Positions 24,883 to 33,872 of a stretch of 33,872 nt of DNA are shown piece by piece. Source of the DNA: an uncultured Gammaproteobacteria bacterium (GTDB lineage Bacteria > Pseudomonadota > Gammaproteobacteria > GCA-2729495); NCBI GenBank assembly GCA_947258805.1, contig CAMYJV010000060.1, forward strand, positions 1 to 33,872. Direction: 5' to 3'. The position numbers were made by a program, and so were the translations under genes. Position 1 is the first letter of the stretch; each line of letters opens with the position of its first letter. Below the pieces are notes generated by a model that saw nothing but the letters and a program-made list of their open reading frames with translations, was not told the origin of the DNA and ran no database searches.

Positions 24883-25544
24883 CACAGCACTTCCTGGCGG
24901 TGAATCGAATGAATCTGGAATTCTTCCGGCTCGACCTGCTCGCGCTTCCAGGTACGGATGCCCCAGATCATCAGGCCGATGATGAAAAACGCGCTGGGCG
25001 GCAGCAACAGCAGGCCATTGGTCACATACCAGCCGCCGTCCTGCACCGGGTCCAGAATCACGATGCCAAGCAGGCTGCCGGCGCCAAACAGTTCGCGTAT
25101 CGCCCCCACAACGATCAGCACCAGGCTGTAGCCCAGCCCGTTACCCAGCCCGTCGAGCAGACTGATGCCCACTGGGTTCTTGCTGGCGAAGGCCTCGGCC
25201 CGACCGAGCACGATGCAGTTAGTGATGATCAAGCCGACGAACACCGACAGCGTGCGCGACGCCTCGAAGGCGAAGGCCTGCAACAGCTGGTCTACAACAA
25301 TCACCAGCGACGCGATAATCGTCATTTGCACGATGATCCGAATGCTGCTCGGCATGTGATTGCGGATGGCGCTCACGGCGCCGTTCGAGAACACGCAGAC
25401 TATGGTCAGAGCTACACTCATTATTAATGAATTCAATAGGTTAGTGGTTACCGCCAAGGCCGAACAAATGCCCAGCATTTGCAGCGTAATGGGGTTGTTA
25501 TCCACCAAAGGATCAATCAGAACCTTGCGCGGTGACGCGTCCAT
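24882..25544 (-). CDS. nqrD: Na+-translocating NADH:quinone reductase subunit D
   Basis: This 220-residue membrane subunit is homologous to NqrE in inverted topology. The conserved Cys are in [16 protein letters not shown] and [18 protein letters not shown]. They share the intramembrane Fe site with NqrE. The ATG at 25544 has AAGGAG at a good distance; an in-frame upstream extension is not needed. It starts 1 base after the nqrC stop. Confidence 0.96.
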   Translation of the reverse strand: MDASPRKVLIDPLVDNNPITLQMLGICSALAVTTNLLNSLIMSVALTIVCVFSNGAVSAIRNHMPSSIRIIVQMTIIASLVIVVDQLLQAFAFEASRTLSVFVGLIITNCIVLGRAEAFASKNPVGISLLDGLGNGLGYSLVLIVVGAIRELFGAGSLLGIVILDPVQDGGWYVTNGLLLLPPSAFFIIGLMIWGIRTWKREQVEPEEFQIHSIHRQEVL

Positions 25545-25545
25545 G

Positions 25546-26346
25546 TCAGGCTCCTTGCTTGCGCAAATAATCGAGGAACGGACCGAAGCCCGACTGGCCG
25601 AACCAGAAGGCAATCATGTTGGACACCCCGTTGCCGGTGAGCGTCGCGCCCGCCATCCCGTCCACTTCGTGCGTTGCGTACGGACTCGCGGGATCCACAC
25701 GGCCGCGGATGACACGCAGCCGCGGCTGCCCCGTTGCATCAAAAACCTGGCGACCCACCCACTGCGCCCGCCAGGCAGGGTCTTCGATCTCGTCGCCGAG
25801 GCCGGGCGTCTCGGCGTGCTCGTAGAAGTTGATCGAGGCTACCGTATTGAAGTCACCATCGAGCGCAATGAACGCAAACATCGTGGACCAGAGCCCGTAC
25901 GCACGCACCGGCAGAATAATCCGGCTGATGTTGTTGCCGTTGCGCAAAATGTACACGCGCGCATAACGTTCGCGCCGATTGATGCCGGCGACATCGGTGT
26001 TCTCCGGAATCTCGTCGCTCAGCTTCGGGTCACGCTCGGCAGCTCGCGGGTCAAAGGTGCGCGGATCCACTGCATCCGTGAAGCGACCCGCATCCAGATC
26101 CACCATCCGCTGCTCGATTTCCCGGAACAAGCGATTAACCTGCGCATCGTCGTCATCCTCTGCAATCAGGCCTGCAGCCAGCAGCACGTTACGACGCAGG
26201 AATTCCTGCTGCTGTGCCACCTGCATTGGCGCCAGCAGGACCGCGGCGGCCGACACCATCAGTGAACACACCAGACACAGGCTCACGGCAACGAACACGA
26301 TCTTGCGCGAGTCGTCGTTCGGCAGATCGAGTAGGCGGCGAATCAC
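25546..26346 (-). CDS. nqrC: Na+-translocating NADH:quinone reductase subunit C
   Basis: This 266-residue subunit has one N-terminal membrane helix ([20 protein letters not shown]) and a periplasmic FMN-binding domain. The flavin attachment site is the Thr of [13 protein letters not shown] (~residue 235), to which ApbE links FMN by a phosphoester bond. Many NqrC proteins have Ser before the Gly; here it is Ala. The GTG start overlaps the nqrB stop by 4 bases (GTGA). A longer open frame upstream reads through nqrB in another frame and is not real. Confidence 0.95.
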   Translation of the reverse strand: MIRRLLDLPNDDSRKIVFVAVSLCLVCSLMVSAAAVLLAPMQVAQQQEFLRRNVLLAAGLIAEDDDDAQVNRLFREIEQRMVDLDAGRFTDAVDPRTFDPRAAERDPKLSDEIPENTDVAGINRRERYARVYILRNGNNISRIILPVRAYGLWSTMFAFIALDGDFNTVASINFYEHAETPGLGDEIEDPAWRAQWVGRQVFDATGQPRLRVIRGRVDPASPYATHEVDGMAGATLTGNGVSNMIAFWFGQSGFGPFLDYLRKQGA

Positions 26347-27566
26347 GACGACACTCCCCTGAAACGCCTCGCGCGGCGGCGCACGTTTAGCTGCACGACC
26401 ACGAAGTCGATGACCGGTGCAAACAGGTTCGCAAACAGGATCGCGAGCATGATCCCCTCCGGGTACGCCGGATTGACTACGCGTATCAGCACGGTCATGA
26501 CGCCGATCAACGCCCCAAATACCCAGCGGCCCGCGTTGGTCATGGCGGCACTGACCGGATCTGTGGCCATGAACACCATGCCGAAGGCAAATCCGCCGAG
26601 TGCTAAGTGCCACTGCCAGTCCACGGCAAACATCGGGTTGCTGTCGCTGCCGACGGCATTCAGCAACAGCGTGGTAGCGACCATACCGAGGAACACTCCC
26701 GCCATGATGCGCCACGAAGCTACGCGCGTGTAGATCATGAACACCGCGCCGATCAGGCAGGCCAGGGCCGACGTGGAACCCATTGCGCCCTGGATATTGC
26801 CGAGGAAGGCATCACGCAGTGTCACGCCGGCAGACGCCAGGCCCGCCAGCCCACTGCTGGCGGCCACGGCCAGCGGCGTCGCGCCGCTGAACCCGTCGAC
26901 GGCGGTCCAGACCGCATCGCCGCTAAGGTCCGCCGGGTAGGCGAAAAATAGAAAGGCCCGGCCAGCCAGGGCCGGGTTCAGGAAGTTCTTGCCGGTGCCG
27001 CCGAAGACCTCTTTCGCGATCACGACACCGAAGCTGATGCCCAGCGCAACCTGCCACAGCGGAATCGTCGGCGGCAAAATCAACGCGTAGAGGGCCGAGG
27101 TCACGAAAAAGCCCTCGTTCACCTCGTGATTGCGCACGCCGGCGAACAATACCTCCCAGAAGCCGCCCGCGGCCATGGTTACGGCGTACACCGGCAGGAA
27201 ATACAGGGAGCCATGCCAGAAACAGTCGAAGATATTCGCCGGGTCGTAGCCGTAGCCAAACCAGGCCAGTACTTGACCGCGCCAGCCCGGTGCTGCCGCG
27301 ACGTCCATGGCCTGCATCGCCAGGTTGGCCTGGTAGCCGGTGTTCCACAGGCCCACGATCGTAGTCGGCACCAGCGCCAGCACGACGTAGATCATGACGC
27401 GCTTCAGATCGATGCCGTCGCGCAGATGCGGCGAGGTGCGGGTTACGTCCGGCGGCGAGTAAAAGATGGTATCGACCATCTCGTAGATCACATGCAGCTG
27501 CTCGTAGCGCCCGCCCTTGGCGAACAGGGGCTCGAGACGGTCCAGCCAACGTCGCAAGCCGCGCAT
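26343..27566 (-). CDS. nqrB: Na+-translocating NADH:quinone reductase subunit B
   Basis: This 407-residue polytopic membrane subunit holds a covalent FMN at Thr230 in [10 protein letters not shown] and is believed to contain the sodium channel and riboflavin site. Typical blocks are [19 protein letters not shown] and the [13 protein letters not shown] segment. The N-terminal part (residues 1-50) is cytoplasmic. Its ATG shares one base with the nqrA stop (TGATG). Length is standard. Confidence 0.96.
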   Translation of the reverse strand: MRGLRRWLDRLEPLFAKGGRYEQLHVIYEMVDTIFYSPPDVTRTSPHLRDGIDLKRVMIYVVLALVPTTIVGLWNTGYQANLAMQAMDVAAAPGWRGQVLAWFGYGYDPANIFDCFWHGSLYFLPVYAVTMAAGGFWEVLFAGVRNHEVNEGFFVTSALYALILPPTIPLWQVALGISFGVVIAKEVFGGTGKNFLNPALAGRAFLFFAYPADLSGDAVWTAVDGFSGATPLAVAASSGLAGLASAGVTLRDAFLGNIQGAMGSTSALACLIGAVFMIYTRVASWRIMAGVFLGMVATTLLLNAVGSDSNPMFAVDWQWHLALGGFAFGMVFMATDPVSAAMTNAGRWVFGALIGVMTVLIRVVNPAYPEGIMLAILFANLFAPVIDFVVVQLNVRRRARRFRGVSS

Positions 27567-28924
27567 CAGCCTTCTTTCTCAATGATGTCGAGGTTCTCGC
27601 GCAGGGCCGGCCCGTAGTCGTACTTGCCCGGGCACACGAAGGACATCAGGGCCAGGTCTTCTTCATCGAGCTCCAGGCAACCGAGCTTCTGCGCCGCCTC
27701 GGTGTCCTGCACTACCAGCGAGCGCAGCAACTGCGTCGGCAGCAGATCCTGCGGCATCATGGATTCATAGACGCCGATGGGCACCATCGCCCGCGGGCTG
27801 CCGTTCTGGGAGGTGTTCAACGCAAACTTGCGCTTTGGGAACAGACTGGAAACAAAGATTCGCGTGGCGGAAAACTTGCGCCGCCCCGGGCGAATCCAGC
27901 CGAACAACTCACGCTCGCGGCCCTCCGCCAGCACGCTGAGCTGATTGTGATAGCGCCCCAGGTACGCGGCCGAGCCGACGGCGCGGCGACCGGACAGCAC
28001 CGATCCCGAGATCACGCGGCACTCCACCGGCGGCAATTCATCGCCAATCAGGTCATCTACATTCGCGCCAACTCGCGTGCGCAGCAGCCGCGGTTTCTCG
28101 ATCATCGGGCCGCCAACGGCGATGATCCGCTCCGTCCACAACACGCCCTCTGTAAATAGCTTGCCGATGGCGATCACATCCTGGTACCCCACGGTCCATA
28201 CAGAGCGTTCCAGGCTCACGGGCTCGAGAAAATGAATGTGCGTGCCGGCCAGGCCCGCCGGATGCGGGCCATAGAACTCGGCAACAGCGACCTGCACGCT
28301 CTCCGGCACGGGCAACCGGGCCCCGGGGGCCTGGCTCACATGCACCTTGCCGTGGGTCAGTGTCGTCAGTATCTCGACACCAGCGCGGAAACTCTCCGGC
28401 TGCTCGGCGATAATCAAAGCCGGATCGGCGGCCAGCGGGTTCGAATCCATCGCGGTCACGAAAATCGCGGCCGGTTCCGCGTCGGCCGCCGGAATCTTGC
28501 TGAACGGCCGCGTGCGGAAAGCAGTCCACAATCCGGACTCCAGCAGCCGGTCCACCACAGTGCCACGATCCAGCGCGACAAGGCTGTGCCCCCGGAGGGT
28601 CGGAAATGCTTCCGCCGACTGGTCTTCCCCGTCGAGGCGCACCACGACCGATTGCAGCATGCGCCGCTGGCCGCGATTGATGCCCGTAACCTCGCCGCTG
28701 CCGGGGGCCACAAAGCGCACACCGGGCATTTTCTTGTGCGTGAACAGGCACTGGCCGAGGCGAACGCGATCGCCCACCTGCACCTCGAGCGCCGGCCGAA
28801 GGCCATGGTAATCCACGCCAACCAGCGCCACGGACCGCACTTTCGGCGCGTCAACGATGCGTTGCTCGGGCGCTCCGGCCAGCGGTATATCGAGACCGCG
28901 ACGCAGCTTGAAACTGGTGGACAT
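27566..28924 (-). CDS. nqrA: Na+-translocating NADH:quinone reductase subunit A
   Basis: This 452-residue soluble subunit sits on the cytoplasmic face of NqrB and contributes to quinone binding. [19 protein letters not shown] is the standard start; [14 protein letters not shown] and the [20 protein letters not shown] region are family blocks. I chose the ATG at 28924, which puts the family start at residue 5; a GTG-like extension would add 22 residues of apparently non-coding character. It is the first gene of the nqrABCDEFM operon, divergent from apbE. Confidence 0.95.
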   Translation of the reverse strand: MSTSFKLRRGLDIPLAGAPEQRIVDAPKVRSVALVGVDYHGLRPALEVQVGDRVRLGQCLFTHKKMPGVRFVAPGSGEVTGINRGQRRMLQSVVVRLDGEDQSAEAFPTLRGHSLVALDRGTVVDRLLESGLWTAFRTRPFSKIPAADAEPAAIFVTAMDSNPLAADPALIIAEQPESFRAGVEILTTLTHGKVHVSQAPGARLPVPESVQVAVAEFYGPHPAGLAGTHIHFLEPVSLERSVWTVGYQDVIAIGKLFTEGVLWTERIIAVGGPMIEKPRLLRTRVGANVDDLIGDELPPVECRVISGSVLSGRRAVGSAAYLGRYHNQLSVLAEGRERELFGWIRPGRRKFSATRIFVSSLFPKRKFALNTSQNGSPRAMVPIGVYESMMPQDLLPTQLLRSLVVQDTEAAQKLGCLELDEEDLALMSFVCPGKYDYGPALRENLDIIEKEG

Positions 28925-28991
28925 CCAGAGCGTACTTCTTTGTAGAGTTACCCGAACGAGATCATAGTTAAGGGTTCTACCCGTAGCCATA
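28925..28991. promoter_or_regulatory. Divergent control region between nqrA and apbE
   Basis: This 67-base gap is more AT-rich than its surroundings. On the minus strand TATGAT (28966-28961) is a fair -10 element for nqr, ~37 bases before the nqrA start, but no good -35 is seen. Its position between nqr and the flavin transferase needed for Nqr suggests joint control, which is inference. Confidence 0.3.
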
Positions 28992-30071
28992 GTGACTTCC
29001 CTCTATTCCAGGCTCAGCGGGGGCGGGCTCAGCCTCTGCTGCCTCGCCCTCGGCCTGCTGGCAGGCGGCTGCGACGGCGGGTCGCCGCCCGAGCCCCTGC
29101 GCGGCGCCACGATGGGCACGGGCTATACGGTCAAAGTGGCGGCCCTGCCGGCCGGGCTGCAGGCCCTGCAACTCCAGGCCCTCATCGACACGGAGCTGGC
29201 AGCCGTCAATTCGGCCATGTCCACCTATGACCCGGAGTCGGAGATTTCGCGCTTCAACGCGTTCCGCAGCGACGAGTGGTTTGCTGTCAGCCCGGCGCTG
29301 GCGGCCATCGTGGCCACCGCGCAGGACATCGCCGCCACGACGGGCGGCGCCTTCGATAGCACCGTGGGGCCGCTGGTCGAGACCTGGGGATTCGGCACGG
29401 CCGGCAGCCGCGATGCGCCGCCCCCGACCGCTGAGATAGACACGGCGCTGGCGGCTATCGGTTTCCGGAAACTGTCGGTGCGGCTGGAACCACCGGCGTT
29501 GCGCAAGACCATCGCCCGCCTGCAAGTCGACCTCAGCGCCATCGCCAAGGGTTACGGGGTGGATCGCATCGCGGCGGCCCTCGAGGCGGCCGGCGTCGAC
29601 AACTACCTGGTGGAGATCGGCGGCGAACTGCGCACGCGCGGCCGCCGCCACGACGGTGCGATGTGGCGGGTCGGCATTGAGCAACCCGAACCGGGCGGGC
29701 GCCGGGTGCAGCTCGCTTTGCCAATGCACCGCAACGGTGCGGTTGCCACCTCCGGCGACTATCGAAACTTTTTCGAAACAGATGGCCAGCGCTACGCCCA
29801 CATTATCGACCCGCGGACCGGCGCACCGGTAGACCACGAACTCGCTTCGGTTACCGTGATCGCCGACAACTGCGCGATGGCCGACGGCTGGGCCACCGCG
29901 CTGAGCGTGCTGGGCCCGGGCGAAGGCTATCAACTGGCGGAAAATGCAGGCCTTGCCGCACTCTTCATCGAACGCCGCGGCGAAGTGTTCGAAGATAGAA
30001 CGACAAGCGCCTTCGATGCGTGGCTCGCGGCGGGCGACCAAATCCAACAGGAGACCGCAAACGATGATTGA
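28992..30071 (+). CDS. apbE: FAD:protein FMN transferase (ApbE), lipoprotein
   Basis: This 359-residue periplasmic flavin transferase cleaves FAD and attaches FMN to Thr of NqrB and NqrC. A lipoprotein-type signal ends at LLAGGC (Cys27). Conserved blocks are [42 protein letters not shown], the [11 protein letters not shown] loop and [11 protein letters not shown] with metal and FAD contacts. The start is GTG without a clear ribosome site, so it could be leaderless or weak. Its position next to nqrA fits its job. The stop overlaps the next gene by 8 bases. Confidence 0.94.
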   Translation: MTSLYSRLSGGGLSLCCLALGLLAGGCDGGSPPEPLRGATMGTGYTVKVAALPAGLQALQLQALIDTELAAVNSAMSTYDPESEISRFNAFRSDEWFAVSPALAAIVATAQDIAATTGGAFDSTVGPLVETWGFGTAGSRDAPPPTAEIDTALAAIGFRKLSVRLEPPALRKTIARLQVDLSAIAKGYGVDRIAAALEAAGVDNYLVEIGGELRTRGRRHDGAMWRVGIEQPEPGGRRVQLALPMHRNGAVATSGDYRNFFETDGQRYAHIIDPRTGAPVDHELASVTVIADNCAMADGWATALSVLGPGEGYQLAENAGLAALFIERRGEVFEDRTTSAFDAWLAAGDQIQQETANDD

Positions 30072-30429
30072 CCACACAGGCCTGATCGTCAGCTCCGGCG
30101 AGCGAAGCCGGGATTTCTACACCCGGGCGCTGGCGCCACTCGGCTACAGCTTGGTGGAGACCCATGACGGCGCGGCGGCATTCGGGCCACCGGGCATGCC
30201 GCTGTTCTGGATCTACGAAGGCCCGAACCCGCACACCCAGGTTCATATCGCGCTGTCGGCTGCCAATCGCGACGGCGTCGACCGCTTCCATGCCGCTGCG
30301 CTCGCCGCAGGCGCCACGGACAACGGCGCGCCGGGACTCCGACCCGAGTACCACGAGCACTACTACGGTGCCTTCGTGCTGGATCCGGACGGCAATAACA
30401 TCGAGGCGGTTTGTCACCGGCCAGAATAG
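30064..30429 (+). CDS. VOC family protein (glyoxalase/bleomycin resistance fold)
   Basis: This 121-residue protein is a single vicinal oxygen chelate domain. [20 protein letters not shown] with the metal-binding His at residue 4, YYGAFVLDPDGNNIEAVCHR with the closing Glu, and the HIALSAANRDGVDRFHAAA segment are typical. The substrate is unknown. The ATG lies inside the apbE end with AGGAG 10 bases upstream, so it is probably cotranscribed with apbE. The 228-base gap after it has no gene I can support. Confidence 0.88.
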   Translation: MIDHTGLIVSSGERSRDFYTRALAPLGYSLVETHDGAAAFGPPGMPLFWIYEGPNPHTQVHIALSAANRDGVDRFHAAALAAGATDNGAPGLRPEYHEHYYGAFVLDPDGNNIEAVCHRPE

Positions 30430-30657
30430 AGCGCTGGCGGTCCGGTGACACGGCGCGAAGAAGATTCTCTTCCAGGCTAAACCTCACTCGCACATCCATG
30501 TCCGATGGAGGTTAAGCCCGGAAGACACTCTGCCCCGCGCCACAGCGCCCGACCACCGCCCCTGAAGACCCGCCTGGATTGGCTGAACACCACCTATCTA
30601 CCAGTAGCGCATTCAAGCACGCTAAAGTGGCAGTTGTGCGATAACCAAGGAGAACGC

Positions 30658-32682
30658 GTGCAGCGCAACCGGATTCCCTTTGCCATCGCCCTGCTCTGCG
30701 CGGTGCCAGCGTATCTGCAAGCCGACCAGTGGGCGCACTACGGCGGTGATGCCGGCGGCGGGCAGTACTCCAGTCTCGACCAGATCGACGTGAACAACGT
30801 GAGCGAACTGGAGGTGGCGTGGCAATACCGCAGCGGGGAACTGGAGCGGCGCACGGAGTTCCAGAATGCGACAGCCAAAGTACAGGTGAACCCGATCCTG
30901 TTGCCGGAGGTTGCGGGCGGGCACCTGATGATCTGCACGCCTTTCAACCGGCTGATTGCGCTGGACCCCGGCAACGGCAAAGAGCGCTGGGTGTACGACC
31001 CTGAAATCCGGATCGGCGGCTACGCGTCGCCCGCGGACCCGGAGGGCCTGGCCAGTCCGGCCTTTAACAACTGCCGTGGGGTGGCCTACCGCGAAGACCC
31101 ACGTACGTCGGTCGATTCTGACTGCCGGCACCGCGTGCTGATGGCGACGCACGACCTGCGGCTGATCGCCGTGGACGCGGTCAGCGGCCAAGCCTGTAAA
31201 GGTTTTGGCGACGCCGGCACAGTAAATGTCGAACCACTGGTGTTGGAGGCGGACCCGCCAGCGGCCATCGGCGAGGTGAAGTTTCCGTCGCCCCCCGTGA
31301 TCGTGAACGACGTGGTCGTCGTGGGCTCGTCGGTACGCGACAACCACCGGTACAACGCGCCGAGCGGGGCGGTGCGGGCCTTCGACTTGCACAGCGGCGA
31401 GTTACGCTGGACCTTCGACCCGGTGCCGCGCGATCCAAAAGATCCCCAGTACCGGAACTGGACGGCGGAGGCCGCTCGCCGAACCGGCGGCGGCAATGTC
31501 TGGGGCCTGATGAGCGTGGACGAAGCTCGAGATCTCGTGTTCCTGCCCACGTCCGGGCCGTCACCGGACTTCTACGGCGGCACGCGGCCGGGCGACAACC
31601 GTTATGCCGATTCCATCGTCGCGTTGCGGGGCAAGACCGGCGAGGTGGTCTGGCACTTCCAGACGATTCACCACGACGTCTGGGATTACGACAACGCCGC
31701 GCAGCCCACGCTGGCGGAACTGGAACGCGACGGCGTGCCGTTCCCGGCGGTTATCCAGGCTACCAAGACGGGGATGCTGTACATCTTTCACCGCGAAACC
31801 GGTGAGCCCTACTTCCCGATCGAAGAGCGGCCGGTGCCGCAGGACGGGGTGCCCGGTGAGCAGCTGTCGCCGACTCAGCCCTTTCCCGTAAAACCCCCGC
31901 CACTGGTACCCCACGGCTTTGCTGCGGACGACTTCTGGGGTATCTCTTTCCTGGATCGTGGCCAGTGCCGAAAGAAATACGGCGCCTACCGGATGGGGAA
32001 AATCTTCACGCCACCCAGCCTGCAGGGCACGATTATTTCGCCGTCCACGGCCGGTGGCGTGAACTGGGGTGGCGTGGCCGTGGACCCGCGCTCGAAGCTG
32101 CTGGTTGCGAAGGTGCTGCGCATGGCGCACTTCGCCCAGCTGATCCCGGTGGAGGAACTGCCGGCCGGGACCGAAGCCGCCGGCGAAAATGTGATGGGTG
32201 CGCCGAAGCCGCTGCTAGGCACCCCGTACGCGCTGAAGCAGGGCCCTGTCGTTTCACCGATGTTCACGCCCTGCTCCCCGCCACCGTGGTCGGCCGTGGT
32301 GGCCGTGGACCTGGAAGCCGGCGAGATCGCCTGGCAAAGCACATTGGGTTCCCTGGAGACCTTGATGCCCATCCCGTTGCCCCTGCACTGGGGCACCGCC
32401 AGCTTCGGGGGGCCGATCGTTACCGCCGGTGGGCTGATCTTCATCGGCGCCACGCAGGACAACCGGTTTCGCGCTTTCGACCTCTACACCGGTGAGGAAC
32501 TGTGGAGCGCCGTGCTGCCCACCGGCGCCTTCGCGGTGCCAATGACCTACGAGGTGGCAGGGCGACAGTTCGTCGTCATTGCGGCCGGTGGCCATCCGTT
32601 CATCTACCCGCGACCCGGTGACTACCTGACGGCCTTCGCGCTACCCGAAGCCACGCGTTCAGGCCCGGGCAAATCAGAATAG
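30658..32682 (+). CDS. PQQ-dependent dehydrogenase (quinoprotein, glucose dehydrogenase-like)
   Basis: This 674-residue periplasmic beta-propeller enzyme uses pyrroloquinoline quinone. I chose GTG at 30658: AAGGAG lies 6 bases upstream and a signal peptide follows directly (NRIPFAIALLCAVPAYLQA). The mature start DQWAHYGGDAGGGQYSSLDQ and the blocks HFQTIHHDVWDYDNAAQPTL and IQATKTGMLYIFHRETGEP are those of the membrane glucose dehydrogenase family. The N-terminal membrane anchor of that enzyme is absent. The conserved Asp and Lys of these blocks are expected near PQQ. The sugar or alcohol substrate cannot be decided. There is no cytochrome c domain, and no pqq biosynthesis genes are in the window. 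An MFS transporter gene follows 27 bases later. Confidence 0.9.
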   Translation: MQRNRIPFAIALLCAVPAYLQADQWAHYGGDAGGGQYSSLDQIDVNNVSELEVAWQYRSGELERRTEFQNATAKVQVNPILLPEVAGGHLMICTPFNRLIALDPGNGKERWVYDPEIRIGGYASPADPEGLASPAFNNCRGVAYREDPRTSVDSDCRHRVLMATHDLRLIAVDAVSGQACKGFGDAGTVNVEPLVLEADPPAAIGEVKFPSPPVIVNDVVVVGSSVRDNHRYNAPSGAVRAFDLHSGELRWTFDPVPRDPKDPQYRNWTAEAARRTGGGNVWGLMSVDEARDLVFLPTSGPSPDFYGGTRPGDNRYADSIVALRGKTGEVVWHFQTIHHDVWDYDNAAQPTLAELERDGVPFPAVIQATKTGMLYIFHRETGEPYFPIEERPVPQDGVPGEQLSPTQPFPVKPPPLVPHGFAADDFWGISFLDRGQCRKKYGAYRMGKIFTPPSLQGTIISPSTAGGVNWGGVAVDPRSKLLVAKVLRMAHFAQLIPVEELPAGTEAAGENVMGAPKPLLGTPYALKQGPVVSPMFTPCSPPPWSAVVAVDLEAGEIAWQSTLGSLETLMPIPLPLHWGTASFGGPIVTAGGLIFIGATQDNRFRAFDLYTGEELWSAVLPTGAFAVPMTYEVAGRQFVVIAAGGHPFIYPRPGDYLTAFALPEATRSGPGKSE

Positions 32683-32709
32683 CCTGCCGCGCCGAATAAG
32701 TTGGTGACC

Positions 32710-33872
32710 ATGGCGGAGAAGGAACACAACTGGACCGACCGGCTGCTGCTGGTGGCCGGCGTCACGCTGTTTGCGATCGGCCAGTCGCTGAACTTCATCA
32801 TCGTCGCACCCATGGCGCGGGCCACGGGGCTGACGGAACAGCAGTTCGGCCTCGCGTTCACGATCGCGAGCCTGCCGATGATCTTTGCCGCACCCTTCTG
32901 GGGCCGCCGCAGCGATGTACTGGGCCGCAAACCGGTGTTCATAATGGGTTTGGTGGGCAGCGGGCTAGGCACCTGGCTGCTGGCCTTCACCCTGAAGCAG
33001 GGCATGGCCGGGGCGCTGTCCACGCTGGGCCTGTTGGTCGCGATCACCGGTGCGCGAACGTTTTACGGCCTGACCTCGTCGGCCATTTACCCTTCTGCGG
33101 CGGCCTACATCGCGGACGTCACCACCTACGAGAACCGGGCGAAGGGCATGGCGCTGATCGGCAGTGCGAACAGCCTCGGGGCGATAATAGGCCCACTACT
33201 GGCCGCCGGGCTGGCATTCGCCGGGGCGCTGGTGCCTATGTATGCAGCCGCGAGTTTTTGCGTACTCGGCGCGGTGGCCGCCGTGTTCCTGCTGCGCGAA
33301 CCTGCCGTGCACAGCGAAGGTCGCCGCAAGAAAAGCTCAGACCTGAAATGGTGGGACCCCAGGCTGAGACCCTTCCTGATCATCTGGGCCTGTTTTTTCC
33401 TGGTGTTCATTTCCCTGAACCTGTTGACGGCCTTCTATATCGAGGACGCACTCGGGGTCACCGACAGGACGCGCGTGATCCGGATCGCGAGCCTGGTGCT
33501 GATCAGCATGGCAGTGGTGATCACCGTCGTGCAGGGCGTAATCCTGCAGATCTGGCGGGTGTCTCCGCGCATCCTGCTGCGGCTCTGTGGCCCGGCTTTC
33601 TGCATTGGCCTGCTGCTGATCGCTGTCGCGAAAAGCGTTCCGGTGCTCGCGGCGGGTTTTGCGTGGTTCGGCCTGTCATTCGCGTTCGCGACGCCCGGCA
33701 TCAACGGCAGCGCGAGCATGGCCATGGAGCCGCATGAGCAGGGGGCCGCGGCGGGCTACCTGAGTGCGTCGAACACCGTGGGTGCGATCGCATCGCCGCT
33801 GGTGGGCACCAGCATCTACCAGATTGCCCCCAGTGCGCCGTTCTTCGCCGGCGCGGCATTGTTCTTCGTGCT
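32710..33872 (+). CDS. MFS transporter, cut by the window end
   Basis: The frame is open to the end of the window, giving the first ~387 residues of a major facilitator protein. About ten to eleven membrane helices are visible (for example LLLVAGVTLFAIGQSLNFI, LIIWACFFLVFISLNLL). The motif A loop between helices 2 and 3 is GRRSDVLGRKPVF. The signature fits drug:H+ antiporter-like 12-helix carriers, but the substrate cannot be told. ATG at 32710 was chosen; GTG at 32704 and TTG at 32701 are in frame and no clear ribosome site decides. It may share a transcript with the PQQ dehydrogenase. Confidence 0.88.
   Translation, partial: MAEKEHNWTDRLLLVAGVTLFAIGQSLNFIIVAPMARATGLTEQQFGLAFTIASLPMIFAAPFWGRRSDVLGRKPVFIMGLVGSGLGTWLLAFTLKQGMAGALSTLGLLVAITGARTFYGLTSSAIYPSAAAYIADVTTYENRAKGMALIGSANSLGAIIGPLLAAGLAFAGALVPMYAAASFCVLGAVAAVFLLREPAVHSEGRRKKSSDLKWWDPRLRPFLIIWACFFLVFISLNLLTAFYIEDALGVTDRTRVIRIASLVLISMAVVITVVQGVILQIWRVSPRILLRLCGPAFCIGLLLIAVAKSVPVLAAGFAWFGLSFAFATPGINGSASMAMEPHEQGAAAGYLSASNTVGAIASPLVGTSIYQIAPSAPFFAGAALFFV

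Noticed and set aside
26347..26715. Longer NqrC starting inside nqrB
   Set aside because: The extension is an out-of-frame reading of nqrB; the GTG at 26346 overlapping the nqrB stop gives the normal NqrC length.
30505..30657. Upstream extension of the PQQ dehydrogenase
   Set aside because: The 51 extra residues would hide the signal peptide; GTG at 30658 has AAGGAG at the right distance.

Overview
The window is GC-rich (about 63-65% by eye), densely packed chromosomal DNA with bacterial gene structure. A complete Na+-translocating NADH:quinone oxidoreductase operon (nqrABCDEFM), a TIGR02444-family gene, an MtrCAB-type porin-cytochrome locus and REP-like repeats built on GGTAGGAGCGGCTTCAGCCGC together suggest a gammaproteobacterium. 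The genus cannot be named from this sequence alone. No rRNA, tRNA, CRISPR array or transposase was seen.

Region 1 (1-7222) is an accessory-looking stretch. It holds the 3' end of a VOC protein and an FMN reductase whose C-terminus is lost and replaced by sequence antisense to the next gene. On the minus strand follow a two-subunit type II DMSO-reductase-family molybdoenzyme (Tat-exported alpha subunit, Fe-S beta subunit, no gamma or chaperone gene) and a nitrilase-fold protein lacking two of three catalytic residues. A SAM methyltransferase and a TIGR02444 protein complete it.

Region 2 (7448-12688) has an unusual Ser/Thr kinase joined through a membrane segment and a Lys/Pro-rich linker to a TonB C-terminal domain. 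It is followed by an SDR resembling chlorophyll b reductases, a small exported cytochrome c, and a HemN/HemW-like radical SAM protein.

Region 3 (12751-17953) is a compact mtrC-mtrA-mtrB-like operon: an outer-membrane decaheme lipoprotein, a periplasmic decaheme cytochrome and a beta-barrel with an N-terminal CxxC. By analogy to Shewanella this forms an electron conduit across the outer membrane.

Region 4 (18309-21332) is a gnd-zwf-pgl operon for the oxidative pentose phosphate pathway. It is flanked on both sides by copies of the same dispersed repeat. At 21328-21416 two inverted repeat modules supply the stop codons of the two convergent genes pgl and a TonB-like gene.

Region 5 (21410-30429) is the nqr operon on the minus strand, followed by nqrM, a short CBS protein and a TonB/TPR-like protein that seems to use a CTG start. 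apbE, whose product attaches FMN to NqrB and NqrC, is divergent from nqrA and overlaps a small VOC gene. Region 6 (30658-33872) has a PQQ-dependent dehydrogenase and the start of an MFS transporter cut by the window edge.

Taken together, much of the window concerns respiration: NADPH supply (zwf, gnd), sodium-coupled quinone reduction (Nqr), periplasmic dehydrogenases (PQQ enzyme, molybdoenzyme) and an outer-membrane cytochrome conduit. Functional linkage between these blocks is inference.
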